A DNA stretch of 12,757 bases from Alphaproteobacteria bacterium (GTDB lineage: Bacteria; Pseudomonadota; Alphaproteobacteria; Zavarziniales; Zavarziniaceae): contig JAJFJE010000011.1 of the NCBI GenBank assembly GCA_021774355.1, positions 1 through 12,757 of the forward strand, written 5' to 3'. A model generated the notes under the pieces. The model saw only the letters and a program-made list of their open reading frames with translations. It had not been told where the DNA came from and did not search any database. Of this stretch, positions 6,843-12,757 are shown piece by piece. Each line of letters begins with the position of its first letter. Position 1 is the stretch's first letter. The position numbers and the translations under genes are program-made.

Positions 6843-8193
6843 GCAGGTCGGCGCTGTTGCCGAGCGTGATGGCACGGACCACTTCGACCAGGATGGCCGA
6901 GGTGGGAGTCGATTCCGCCGGCTCGGTGAGGAACACTTCGACATAGCGGCCATGGGTCGAATAAGTCCCCTTGCCGTGGATTTCGTCCGCCATGCAGCGC
7001 ATCAGGGGCACCACCATCAGCCGGCGGGCGGGACCGTTCGAGGCGGCGGTCCCCGACGGCTGGCCGTCCTGGAACGGATCGTTGGGGGCGATCAGGCTGT
7101 GCGGAATGGTCGGGGACACGGGGCTGACAATTGTCGCGCCCGCGGGCAGGTCGCCGGGCACCGGGTAAAAGGTCTCGGTCCCCCGTCTGGCGTAGCTGAG
7201 GCCCAGTTCGTAGAGATAGACCTGGTAGCGGGTCGCCCCGCTCAGGGCGCTGGGCAAGACCCCGCCATGGCGGGCCAGCCAATAGCCGGCACGATCCCAG
7301 TCGCCGTCCCCGATCAGGGCGAGCCCCGCCAAAATCTTGAGATCGCGCGGATAGGCGATGACGTTGGGGGCCGCCGGCCCGGCGGTGTTTTCGGTGTCGA
7401 AGCGGCCGTTTATGCCCTTCTCGACCTTGACCGTCTTGGACCCGGTCTCGGTCTCCACCAGCGTGCTGTAGCAACCCTCCGGTTCCACCGCCGCCAGGGC
7501 CTCGAACACCGCCTGGGCCCCCTCGTCGCCGTCGGCGGGTGCCAGCAGGCCGAAATTGCCGGGCGCCACGGTGCCGCCGCCAACCTTGGGGTTCTTGATA
7601 TAGAGCTGGCGCCCGGCCGCGGCGGGATCGACCAGGTCGGGGCCGCCGCCCTCCTCAGGGTCGCAGATCATCATCGGCGGCGCCTTGCACAGCGCCAGGG
7701 CCAGTTCGGCCGTGGAACGGGCCCCCATCCAGCGTTCGTGGACGGCCTGCCCGCCGATCAGCGCCAGGACCGGGGTAAACAGGAACTGGACCCGGCGGTC
7801 CTGCACGATCACTTCGGCATAGACCGCATCCTGGTCGCTTTCGGCGGCGACCTTGGCCGGGACCATGCGGCTGTAGAAATTGACCGCCGAAACCACCAGC
7901 GCCGCCTGGTCGGCGGGGACCTTGCTCGACTTGACGACCGCGCCGGTGGCCAGTTGGGTGGCCCGCTGGCGCGCCCCGTTGCGCCCGTCCAGGGCGGAGG
8001 CGGCCGCCGTCGCGCCGGCGTCGGCACGGGCCTGAAGCTGGGTGCGCAGCAGCTCGACCCGGCCGATATCGATGGCGACCGCCCCCCCGCCCAGGCCCAG
8101 GGTCAGGGCCAGCGCCGCATAGACCGAGACCGAACCACGCCGGGCCGTCGCCAGGCGGCGCAGGCTGCAACGGAGTTCGGTGACCAGGGACAT
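6817..8193 (-). CDS. tadG: TadG-like pilus assembly protein
   Basis: A 458-residue protein. The N-terminus LATARRGSVSVYAALALTLG has a prepilin-like R-R-G followed by a single membrane helix (about 22-42), typical of TadE/G-like proteins (PF13400 type), but mature position +5 is Tyr instead of Glu. The large periplasmic region keeps features I recognise from alphaproteobacterial TadG proteins: LALALCKAPPMMICDPEE (about 165-182), a GRFDTEN element, and a DWDRAGYWLARHGG element followed by TRYQVYLYE. TadG proteins are envelope-anchored parts of the Flp machine, proposed to help anchor the pilus. It is the first gene of the right tad operon and is followed by two overlapping tadE-like genes. GAGG five bases before the ATG supports the start. 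The family is clear; the exact role in the machine is less well known. Confidence 0.88.
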   Translation of the reverse strand: MSLVTELRCSLRRLATARRGSVSVYAALALTLGLGGGAVAIDIGRVELLRTQLQARADAGATAAASALDGRNGARQRATQLATGAVVKSSKVPADQAALVVSAVNFYSRMVPAKVAAESDQDAVYAEVIVQDRRVQFLFTPVLALIGGQAVHERWMGARSTAELALALCKAPPMMICDPEEGGGPDLVDPAAAGRQLYIKNPKVGGGTVAPGNFGLLAPADGDEGAQAVFEALAAVEPEGCYSTLVETETGSKTVKVEKGINGRFDTENTAGPAAPNVIAYPRDLKILAGLALIGDGDWDRAGYWLARHGGVLPSALSGATRYQVYLYELGLSYARRGTETFYPVPGDLPAGATIVSPVSPTIPHSLIAPNDPFQDGQPSGTAASNGPARRLMVVPLMRCMADEIHGKGTYSTHGRYVEVFLTEPAESTPTSAILVEVVRAITLGNSADLHAYARVVE

Positions 8194-8467
8194 GAGGACC
8201 TCGTGCCGGGAATGGCTTCAGGGTCAGCCTAGCGGCCCCCGGTCACCGCCGGATGTCCATTTGGTCACCGGACCGATACCGCCCGGCGTCACGCCCGTGG
8301 CATTTATGACAGCCGTTAATCATTCGGTCATTTCGATATGTTGCCCTGAGCGCGGAGACCATCGGGATCGCCTGTCGGCTGCCTGGAGCATAGAACCGCC
8401 TGCCGGTGCCCGGGCCGTCTGTTGGACGGCGGACCGGAAACGGCATGGAATGGCCGGGAGATCGATC
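8194..8467. promoter_or_regulatory. Divergent control region between tadG and the response regulator
   Basis: A 274-bp region with no convincing gene. The tadG-proximal half has two copies of GGTCACCG (8241-8248 and 8263-8270, 22 bp apart; CGGTGACC as read towards tadG), 48-77 bp upstream of tadG. The centre has an AT-rich patch (8301-8340) with GTTAATCATTCGG (8315-8327) immediately followed by TCATTTCG, which forms an imperfect tandem pair with TCATTCGG, an arrangement often seen for OmpR-type regulators. The 13-mer matches one upstream of the kinase gene at 12 of 13 positions. Promoter hexamers cannot be fixed with confidence; GATATG (8335-8340) and CATAAA on the minus strand (about 8307-8302) are possible -10 elements. 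Confidence 0.45.
8315..8336 (+). promoter_or_regulatory. Candidate response-regulator binding site upstream of the regulator gene and tadG
   Basis: GTTAATCATTCGG followed by TCATTTCG. The first 13 bases match positions 11186-11198 with one mismatch. Here only one arm of the palindrome found there is present, and a degenerate second TCATT copy lies directly behind. It is about 140 bp before the regulator start and about 120 bp before tadG. Binding by the neighbouring OmpR-type protein is inferred. Confidence 0.4.
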
Positions 8468-9178
8468 ATGGAGCAGCGCCGGATTCTGATCGTCGATGAC
8501 GACCCGGAGATTTGCGCGCTCCTGGAGCGCCTGTTCGTCCGCTACGGCTATGCCGCGCGCCATGCGGGGAGCGGCCGCGAAGCCGCGGCTTCCCTGGCCA
8601 GCGGGCCGGTCGACCTGGCCATCGTCGATCTGTGCCTGCCCGATACCGACGGCATCAGCCTGATCGAGAGCCTGCGCGGCGCCGGCGATCCCGGCATCAT
8701 CCTGATCAGCGGCCTGGGCGACCCGTCCGACCGGATCGCCGCCCTCGAAGTCGGCGCCGACGATTTCGTGGTCAAGCCGTTCGACCCCCGGGAACTGGTC
8801 GCCCGGGCCCGCAGCGTCTTGCGGCGGCGCCAGGCGGGGCCGGCACAGCGGCGCCCGGGTGGCCGGGCCACCGGCTTCGACCGCTGGACCCTCGACCTGG
8901 ATACCCGCGAACTGACCAGTAGCGACGGCGGCTTCGCGGTCCTGACGCCGGGCGAGTTCGACCTGCTGAAAGCCTTGATCGACCACCCCAACCGGGTGCT
9001 CAGCCGCGACCAGTTGCTGGACCTGACCCGTCGCGGCGCGGTCGACCCCTTCGACCGCTCGATCGACATGATGATCCGCCGCCTGCGCCAGAAGATCGAA
9101 CGCAGCCCGGCCGAACCGACGGTGATCAAGACGATCCGCAATGGCGGCTACATGTTCACGCCGTCGATGTCGTCCTGA
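8468..9178 (+). CDS. OmpR-family response regulator
   Basis: A 236-residue protein with a receiver domain (about 4-118) and an OmpR-type winged-helix DNA-binding domain (about 140-232). Receiver residues are intact: acidic pocket Asp10-Asp11-Asp12, phosphoacceptor Asp54 in AIVDLCLPDTDG, Ser81 in LISGLGD and Lys103 in DFVVKPFDPREL. The effector domain contains LTPGEFDLLKALIDHPNRVL, then SRDQLL, SIDMMIRRLRQKIE and the wing TIRNGGYMF. It should bind tandem or dyad sites as a dimer after phosphorylation. The start is chosen by GGGAG seven bases before the ATG and by alignment of VDDD near the N-terminus; the frame is open 288 bases further upstream, but that part is not receiver-like. Its 3' end overlaps the convergent histidine kinase by 31 bp. 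This suggests a cognate pair, placed beside tadG, so pilus control is likely but unproven. Confidence 0.92.
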   Translation: MEQRRILIVDDDPEICALLERLFVRYGYAARHAGSGREAAASLASGPVDLAIVDLCLPDTDGISLIESLRGAGDPGIILISGLGDPSDRIAALEVGADDFVVKPFDPRELVARARSVLRRRQAGPAQRRPGGRATGFDRWTLDLDTRELTSSDGGFAVLTPGEFDLLKALIDHPNRVLSRDQLLDLTRRGAVDPFDRSIDMMIRRLRQKIERSPAEPTVIKTIRNGGYMFTPSMSS

Positions 9179-11163
9179 GCAGGGGCCGGCGGCGGCAGGC
9201 ACGGCAACACCACGTCGAAGCGGCTGCCGAAGCCTTCCAGCGTATAGACGATCAGGGCGCCGCCCAGGCGATCGACCAGGCGGGCGACCACCGCCAGTCC
9301 GAGACCGAGGGCGTGGCCGCCCGTGCTGCGCAGCGGCGTGAACAGCCCGGCCAGGCGGTCCGGGGTCAGGCCGGGGCCGGCGTCCAGAACCCCGAACATC
9401 ACCCGCGGCTCGGCCGGCAGGATGCCGACCGTCCGGGTGGCGCCCAGGGCGACGTCGTCGGGCACGGCGGCGCTGGTTTCGAGGGTGACGCAACCGCTGC
9501 GCCCGGTCATCGCCTCGACGGCGTTGAGGCAGAGATTAAGCAGGATCTGGAACAACGCCGCCTTGTCGACGCAGAGCGTCAGGGCCCCCGGGGCGCTGCG
9601 CGCGGTCAGGCGGATGCCTGGCGGCAGATGGGGGCCGAAACTCTTGGCCGTCTCGTCGATCAGCAGGTTGAGGTCGAGCTGGACCGGCTGGTGATCGGGC
9701 GGCGGCGCCAGCCCCAGGGTGAGCAGCCGGGGGATCATGTCGCAGGCGCGCTCCGCCGCCCTGATGATCTGCTCGGCATCGCCCCGCCGGCTGACCGCGT
9801 CGGCCTCCTCGTCCAGCACCATGACCGCCGAACCGAGGATCAGCCCCAGAACATTGCGCAGGTCGTGGGCGATCGAACGGGCCAGGATGGCGATCCCCTG
9901 CAACTCGCGGGTGGCCCGCAATTCCTCGCGCAGCAGCACGCGGCTGGCGCCGATCCGTTCGCTTTCGCTGACGTCGCGCAGGACCAGGGCATAGCGCAGG
10001 GCGTGGTCGGCATAGGGCCGGCTGAGCGACGCCGCAAGCAGCGCGACCCGGCCCTCCGGGGTCGCCGCCGCCAGGTCGACATGGCGGCGGCGCTGGCCGC
10101 CGATGATCGACTCGATGGTCGCGGGCCGGCCGTCCCGCCAATGCAGCAGATCCTCGACGGCGCAGCCGGACAGGGCCGAAGGCGGGCGGCCGAACAGGCG
10201 GGCCGCCGCGGGATTGGCAAGATCGACGCGGCCGGTCTCGTCGGTCGTCAGAACCGCCTCGTCGATGGTGTCGAAAATGGCCGCCAGGCGTTGCGACAGG
10301 CTGGCCGCGTGGCGCGCCATGCGCTGGGTCGCCAGCCCGATCCCCGCGGCCAGCAGCAGGCCGATCGTGGCAACCAGGATCACCACCGGCGCCAGACTGT
10401 CGGTGAACGAGGGGAAGTGGCCATCGGCGACCCAGACCATGGCGACCGCCGACGTGCCGTCCGGATCGGGCAGCGCCAGACTGTCCGGCGCGGCGCCGCG
10501 GACGGCATGAAGGCCGGACATGCGCAGGCGACCGGCAATCGGGCCCAGATAGGTGTTGTCGAGCCGGCGGACCAGGACCAGCACGCTGCCGTCGCCGGTG
10601 GCAGCGCCCGGGCTGTCGAAGCGATCGATGCGGACGGCGCTGACCGCGACCGCCTGGGGCCCGATCCAGTCATAGAACAAGGTCCGGGGCGGGCCGCCAT
10701 CGCTGTGCGGCGCCATCGGCCGGGCCAGCAGGTGCAGGGCCCGGGCGCCGAGCGCGTCGGCGACAGCGCCGTCGCCATAGGCCAGGCGGCCGTCCGGCCT
10801 GACCACGGCGACGCCGTCGACCGCCGCCCGCCGGCGCAGATAGGCCCCCAGATTGGCCGCGGCCCAGTCCGGGTCGAGGCCGCCCACCAGATGCGCGACG
10901 GCCTCGTCCCACCAGGCATAGTCGACCGTGGCCGCCAACTGGTGCTCGCCGTCATGGTCCAGCCGCTCGGTCAGGACGCCGGCCGCGAAATCGGCCTCGA
11001 GGGCGGCCAGGCGGCGGGACGCCTCGTGGAACACCAGCAACAGCAGGTCGGCGGCCAGCACGATGAGCAGAGCCAGGGCGATCAGCGACTGCCGCCCGGT
11101 CACCGGGGGCAGGATCCGGCGGTCCCGAACCAGCCCCGCCCAAGGTCTGCGGAACATAGACAT
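9148..11163 (-). CDS. Membrane sensor histidine kinase (CHASE4-PAS-kinase)
   Basis: A 671-residue kinase. Transmembrane helix 1 (about 25-46) and helix 2 (about 257-277) flank a periplasmic domain with CHASE4 character (YAWWDEAVAHLVGGLDPDW at 82-100). A PAS domain follows (about 291-400, with IFDTIDEAVLTTDETGRVDL at 296-315), then the phosphoacceptor helix with His433 in ARSIAHDLRNVLG, and an ATPase domain with N-box Asn547 (LCLNAVEAM), G1 DAGPGL at 594-599 and G2 HALGLGLAVV at 617-626. The H-box HDLRN is not the common HELRTP type and resembles the HDxxN kinases of the NtrB-like groups. No HAMP domain is evident. The ATG at 11157 has GAGG eight bases upstream and may be preferred over 11163. 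It is convergent with, and overlaps, the OmpR-type regulator gene, its probable partner. The ligand is unknown. Confidence 0.92.
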   Translation of the reverse strand: MSMFRRPWAGLVRDRRILPPVTGRQSLIALALLIVLAADLLLLVFHEASRRLAALEADFAAGVLTERLDHDGEHQLAATVDYAWWDEAVAHLVGGLDPDWAAANLGAYLRRRAAVDGVAVVRPDGRLAYGDGAVADALGARALHLLARPMAPHSDGGPPRTLFYDWIGPQAVAVSAVRIDRFDSPGAATGDGSVLVLVRRLDNTYLGPIAGRLRMSGLHAVRGAAPDSLALPDPDGTSAVAMVWVADGHFPSFTDSLAPVVILVATIGLLLAAGIGLATQRMARHAASLSQRLAAIFDTIDEAVLTTDETGRVDLANPAAARLFGRPPSALSGCAVEDLLHWRDGRPATIESIIGGQRRRHVDLAAATPEGRVALLAASLSRPYADHALRYALVLRDVSESERIGASRVLLREELRATRELQGIAILARSIAHDLRNVLGLILGSAVMVLDEEADAVSRRGDAEQIIRAAERACDMIPRLLTLGLAPPPDHQPVQLDLNLLIDETAKSFGPHLPPGIRLTARSAPGALTLCVDKAALFQILLNLCLNAVEAMTGRSGCVTLETSAAVPDDVALGATRTVGILPAEPRVMFGVLDAGPGLTPDRLAGLFTPLRSTGGHALGLGLAVVARLVDRLGGALIVYTLEGFGSRFDVVLPCLPPPAPAQDDIDGVNM

Positions 11164-11264
11164 GGCCTCATCGCAGCACCGAATGGTTAAGCATTCGGCA
11201 AGGAGCGGCCCCGTAGGGTGGGATAAATGCCCCTGCTGGCCAGCACCCAGCGCAGGAGACCTCG
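11164..11264. promoter_or_regulatory. Divergent control region between the kinase and tadD-like genes
   Basis: A 101-bp region. It holds a near-perfect palindrome at 11179-11198, a possible -10 for the tadD-like gene (GATAAA at 11222-11227, leader about 30 nt, no clear -35) and a GGAGA ribosome-binding site eight bases before the tadD-like ATG. The kinase start lies only 16 bases from the palindrome, so bound protein would sit over its core promoter or leader, whereas for the tadD-like gene the palindrome falls at about -55 to -36, a usual activator position. Confidence 0.45.
11179..11198. promoter_or_regulatory. 20-bp palindromic operator candidate
   Basis: CCGAATG-G-TTAA-G-CATTCGG: the two 7-bp arms are exact inverted repeats and TTAA is self-complementary, so 18 of 20 positions are symmetric. 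The right side (GTTAAGCATTCGG) recurs with one mismatch at 8315-8327. CATTCGG is otherwise rare here; I found its complement only once more, inside a coding region near 4236. This looks like a binding site for a dimeric regulator. The neighbouring OmpR-type protein is the obvious candidate, although exact dyads are more typical of other families. Confidence 0.55.
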
Positions 11265-11972
11265 ATGACGTTCCGATTGATCCGATCCCACGGCCTCGTT
11301 CTCGCCGCCGCCCTGGCCCTCGCCGCCTGCGCCGAGATGGCGCCGCCGCCCGCGGCCACCGCCACCCTGGGGCCGCCCGCGGCCACCGCCCCCCTGGGGC
11401 CGGCCGTCATGCCCGGCCCCGCGGCCGACCGGGTCGCCGGCGCCCAGTCCGGCGATACCGCTGGCAAGGCCCTGGCCGCCTATCAGGCGGGGGCCTACGA
11501 CCAGGCCGTCGCCGCCGCCGCCGTGGCCGCCGCCACCACGCCGGGCGAGCGCGCCGGCGCCATGCTGTTCGGCCGCAGCCTGCTGGCCGCCGACCGCGGC
11601 GCCGAGGCCGAGCAGGTCTTCCACGGCGTCCTCGCCAACCACGGGACGGATCTCGGGGCGCTCAACGGCCTGGGCGTCGCCCAGGCACTGCAGGGCAAGT
11701 TCGGGGCGGCGGTCGCCACCCTGTCCCGGGCCCGGGACCAGGCCCCGACAGACCCCGCGATCGCCAATAACCTCGCCCTGGCGCTCTTCCTCGACGGCCA
11801 TCAGGGCGAGGCCCTCGCTATGCTCGACGCGGTCATGGCCCGACCGGCCAAGCCGGCCAGCGTCGCCGTGCTGAAGGCGGTCCTGGCGGCCGTCGCGACC
11901 GGTACCGGCGCCGGCCAGCCGGTGGTGCCCGATCCCCTGCTGCGGCGGGTGATCGCCATGCGTCAGAAGTGA
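11265..11972 (+). CDS. tadD: TadD-like TPR lipoprotein
   Basis: A 235-residue protein. A signal peptide ends in the lipobox A-L-A-A-C, with Cys22 as the probable lipidation site. An Ala/Pro-rich tether (25-58) contains a duplicated nine-residue unit (PPAATATLG / PPAATAPLG). From about 64 to 195 there are TPR helices, for example [20 protein letters not shown] followed by [13 protein letters not shown], then [20 protein letters not shown]. TadD proteins are outer-membrane TPR lipoproteins that work as pilotin or assembly factors in Tad systems, which fits the location near tadE, tadG and cpaC, although here the gene stands alone and diverges from the kinase gene. GGAGA eight bases upstream supports the start. 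Its 3' end overlaps the convergent downstream kinase by 10 bp. Assignment as TadD relies on architecture and context; a generic TPR lipoprotein is the alternative. Confidence 0.75.
   Translation: MTFRLIRSHGLVLAAALALAACAEMAPPPAATATLGPPAATAPLGPAVMPGPAADRVAGAQSGDTAGKALAAYQAGAYDQAVAAAAVAAATTPGERAGAMLFGRSLLAADRGAEAEQVFHGVLANHGTDLGALNGLGVAQALQGKFGAAVATLSRARDQAPTDPAIANNLALALFLDGHQGEALAMLDAVMARPAKPASVAVLKAVLAAVATGTGAGQPVVPDPLLRRVIAMRQK
11346..11399 (+). repeat. 27-bp tandem duplication in the tadD-like gene
   Basis: Two adjacent 27-bp units (11346-11372 and 11373-11399) differ at a single base (ACC versus CCC at codon 7), giving PPAATATLG and PPAATAPLG in the tether behind the lipid-anchored cysteine. 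The near identity suggests a recent in-frame duplication, which would only lengthen a flexible linker. Confidence 0.8.
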
Positions 11973-12757
11973 ACGGTCCCGCCGGTCGGTGGTGACACGG
12001 CAGGCGCGCCGACCGAGGGAAACACCACCCGGGCCAGCAGGCCCGACCGGTCGGGACGGTTCGCCAAGGTGACCGTCGCGCCGATCCGCTGGGCAATCGA
12101 GCGGACGATGGCGAGACCCAGGCCGGTACCTTCGGCACCCGGAGCGTGGCGATAAAAGCGGTCGAACACCAGCGGCAGGGCCGCTTCGGGAAGGCCGGGG
12201 CCGGTGTCGGCGATCTCCAGCACAATCTGGTCGTCGACCACGCCGAGGGCCAGATCGACCTGCCCTCCGGCGGGTGTGTGGCGCAGGGCATTGTCCAGCA
12301 GATTGCCGATCATCATGACCAGGTCGCTGCGCTCGCCGCGGATCTCGGCCACCAGGTCGGCCACCAGACCGAGATCGACCTGGCGCTCGCCCGCCACCGG
12401 CAGCAGATCGGCGATCGCCTCGCGCACCACCTCGCCGATCGGCTGCAGCGGCGGCACCGTCGCAACGGGCGCATCGGCCCGGGCCAGCTTGAGCAACTGG
12501 GCGAGCAGCCCGGACATCCGCCTCAGGCCGCGCTCCATTTCCGCCAGCCACGCCGCGCGTTCCGCGCCAGGGCCTGCATGTTTCAGGTTTTCCATCTGCA
12601 GCATCAAGGCGGTAACCGGTGTGCGCAGCTGATGGGCGGCATCGGAGACGAAGCGCTGGCGCAGTTCGAGCAGGTCGTGCGGGGGCGCCAGCAGGTGGTT
12701 CACACCCCCCACCAGGGGTAGCACCGCGGCCGGCCGGCAGCGGCGCGAAAGCGCGGC
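11963..12757 (-). CDS. Sensor histidine kinase, TctE/QseC-like, C-terminal part (partial at right edge)
   Basis: The reading frame is open to the right edge, so the N-terminus with membrane and sensor domains is missing; about 264 residues are visible. They begin in a HAMP-like linker ([13 protein letters not shown]) followed by [19 protein letters not shown], which holds the phosphoacceptor His in the AAHxLRTP context typical of TctE/QseC kinases. The ATPase domain has N-box [12 protein letters not shown]1 DTGPGLP, F-box FDRFYRH and G2 GTGLGLAIV, all intact, so it should be an active kinase. A GTG at 12724 could be read as a start, but the sequence upstream continues the domain and the frame is open, so I treat it as truncated by the window. 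Its stop overlaps the convergent tadD-like gene by 10 bp. Its regulator is presumably encoded to the right. Whether it relates to the pilus genes is unknown. Confidence 0.9.
   Translation of the reverse strand, partial: AALSRRCRPAAVLPLVGGVNHLLAPPHDLLELRQRFVSDAAHQLRTPVTALMLQMENLKHAGPGAERAAWLAEMERGLRRMSGLLAQLLKLARADAPVATVPPLQPIGEVVREAIADLLPVAGERQVDLGLVADLVAEIRGERSDLVMMIGNLLDNALRHTPAGGQVDLALGVVDDQIVLEIADTGPGLPEAALPLVFDRFYRHAPGAEGTGLGLAIVRSIAQRIGATVTLANRPDRSGLLARVVFPSVGAPAVSPPTGGTVHF

Noticed and set aside
6334..8232. 632-residue plus-strand open frame antisense to tadG and the tadE genes
   Set aside because: Composition is that of a shadow frame and there is no domain; the minus strand has three recognisable Tad proteins.
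8180..8467. In-frame 5' extension of the response regulator gene (from 8180)
   Set aside because: The extra 96 residues do not resemble a domain, would cover the divergent tadG promoter region, and the ATG at 8468 has a good ribosome-binding site and places VDDD at the normal position.
9313..11190. 625-residue plus-strand open frame antisense to the histidine kinase
   Set aside because: Gln/Gly/Arg/Asp-rich with no motif; the minus strand has complete kinase motifs.
11187..12551. 454-residue minus-strand frame across tadD-like gene and the second kinase
   Set aside because: Out of frame with the kinase and antisense to the lipoprotein; no domain of its own.
1..12757. CRISPR array, insertion sequence, tRNA or rRNA genes, phage or defence genes
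   Set aside because: No spaced direct repeats, transposase motifs, terminal inverted repeats or RNA-gene-like sequence noticed; all space is accounted for by pilus, TPR and two-component genes.

Overview
The window is very GC-rich (roughly 70%), densely packed, and carries a tight-adherence (tad/cpa) locus for Flp-type (type IVb) pili. Gene content, gene order and protein motifs point to an alphaproteobacterium; I cannot name the genus from the sequence. Almost every long ORF has equally long antisense or out-of-frame shadows, which I discarded.

Layout, left to right. (1) Positions 1-3380, minus strand: an operon reading flp pilin -> cpaA (prepilin peptidase) -> cpaB (RcpC-like) -> cpaC (secretin RcpA) -> an unusually short cpaD lipoprotein -> the first codons of a probable cpaE/tadZ that leaves the window. 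From cpaB onward the genes overlap by ATGA-type start/stop junctions. (2) 3381-3580: a divergent control region with the only AT-rich patch on this side, containing a 10-bp direct repeat. (3) 3581-5820, plus strand: two overlapping genes for exported TPR-like proteins built on an exact or near-exact 47-residue period with one conserved Trp per unit. (4) 5840-8193, minus strand: a second tad operon, tadG -> tadE-like -> tadE, with overlapping genes. (5) 8194-8467: divergent control region. (6) 8468-9178, plus: OmpR-type response regulator; 9148-11163, minus: CHASE4-PAS histidine kinase, convergent with it and overlapping it by 31 bp. (7) 11164-11264: divergent control region holding a near-perfect 20-bp palindrome. 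(8) 11265-11972, plus: TadD-like TPR lipoprotein. (9) 11963-12757, minus: C-terminal part of a TctE/QseC-like histidine kinase that leaves the window.

How they fit together. Flp is processed by CpaA and, with TadE/TadG minor pilins, would assemble through the CpaC/CpaB/CpaD envelope channel, powered by ATPases (CpaF, TadB/C) presumably encoded left of the window. The two TPR proteins and the TadD-like lipoprotein are candidates for periplasmic or outer-membrane scaffolding of this machine. The two-component pair sits inside the locus. A 13-bp sequence matching at 12 of 13 positions occurs both between tadG and the regulator gene and between the kinase gene and tadD, so the most attractive hypothesis is a dedicated two-component system controlling pilus genes and itself. 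The two tad operons also share GGTGAC repeats in the same orientation upstream of their first genes, although that word is common in this window.
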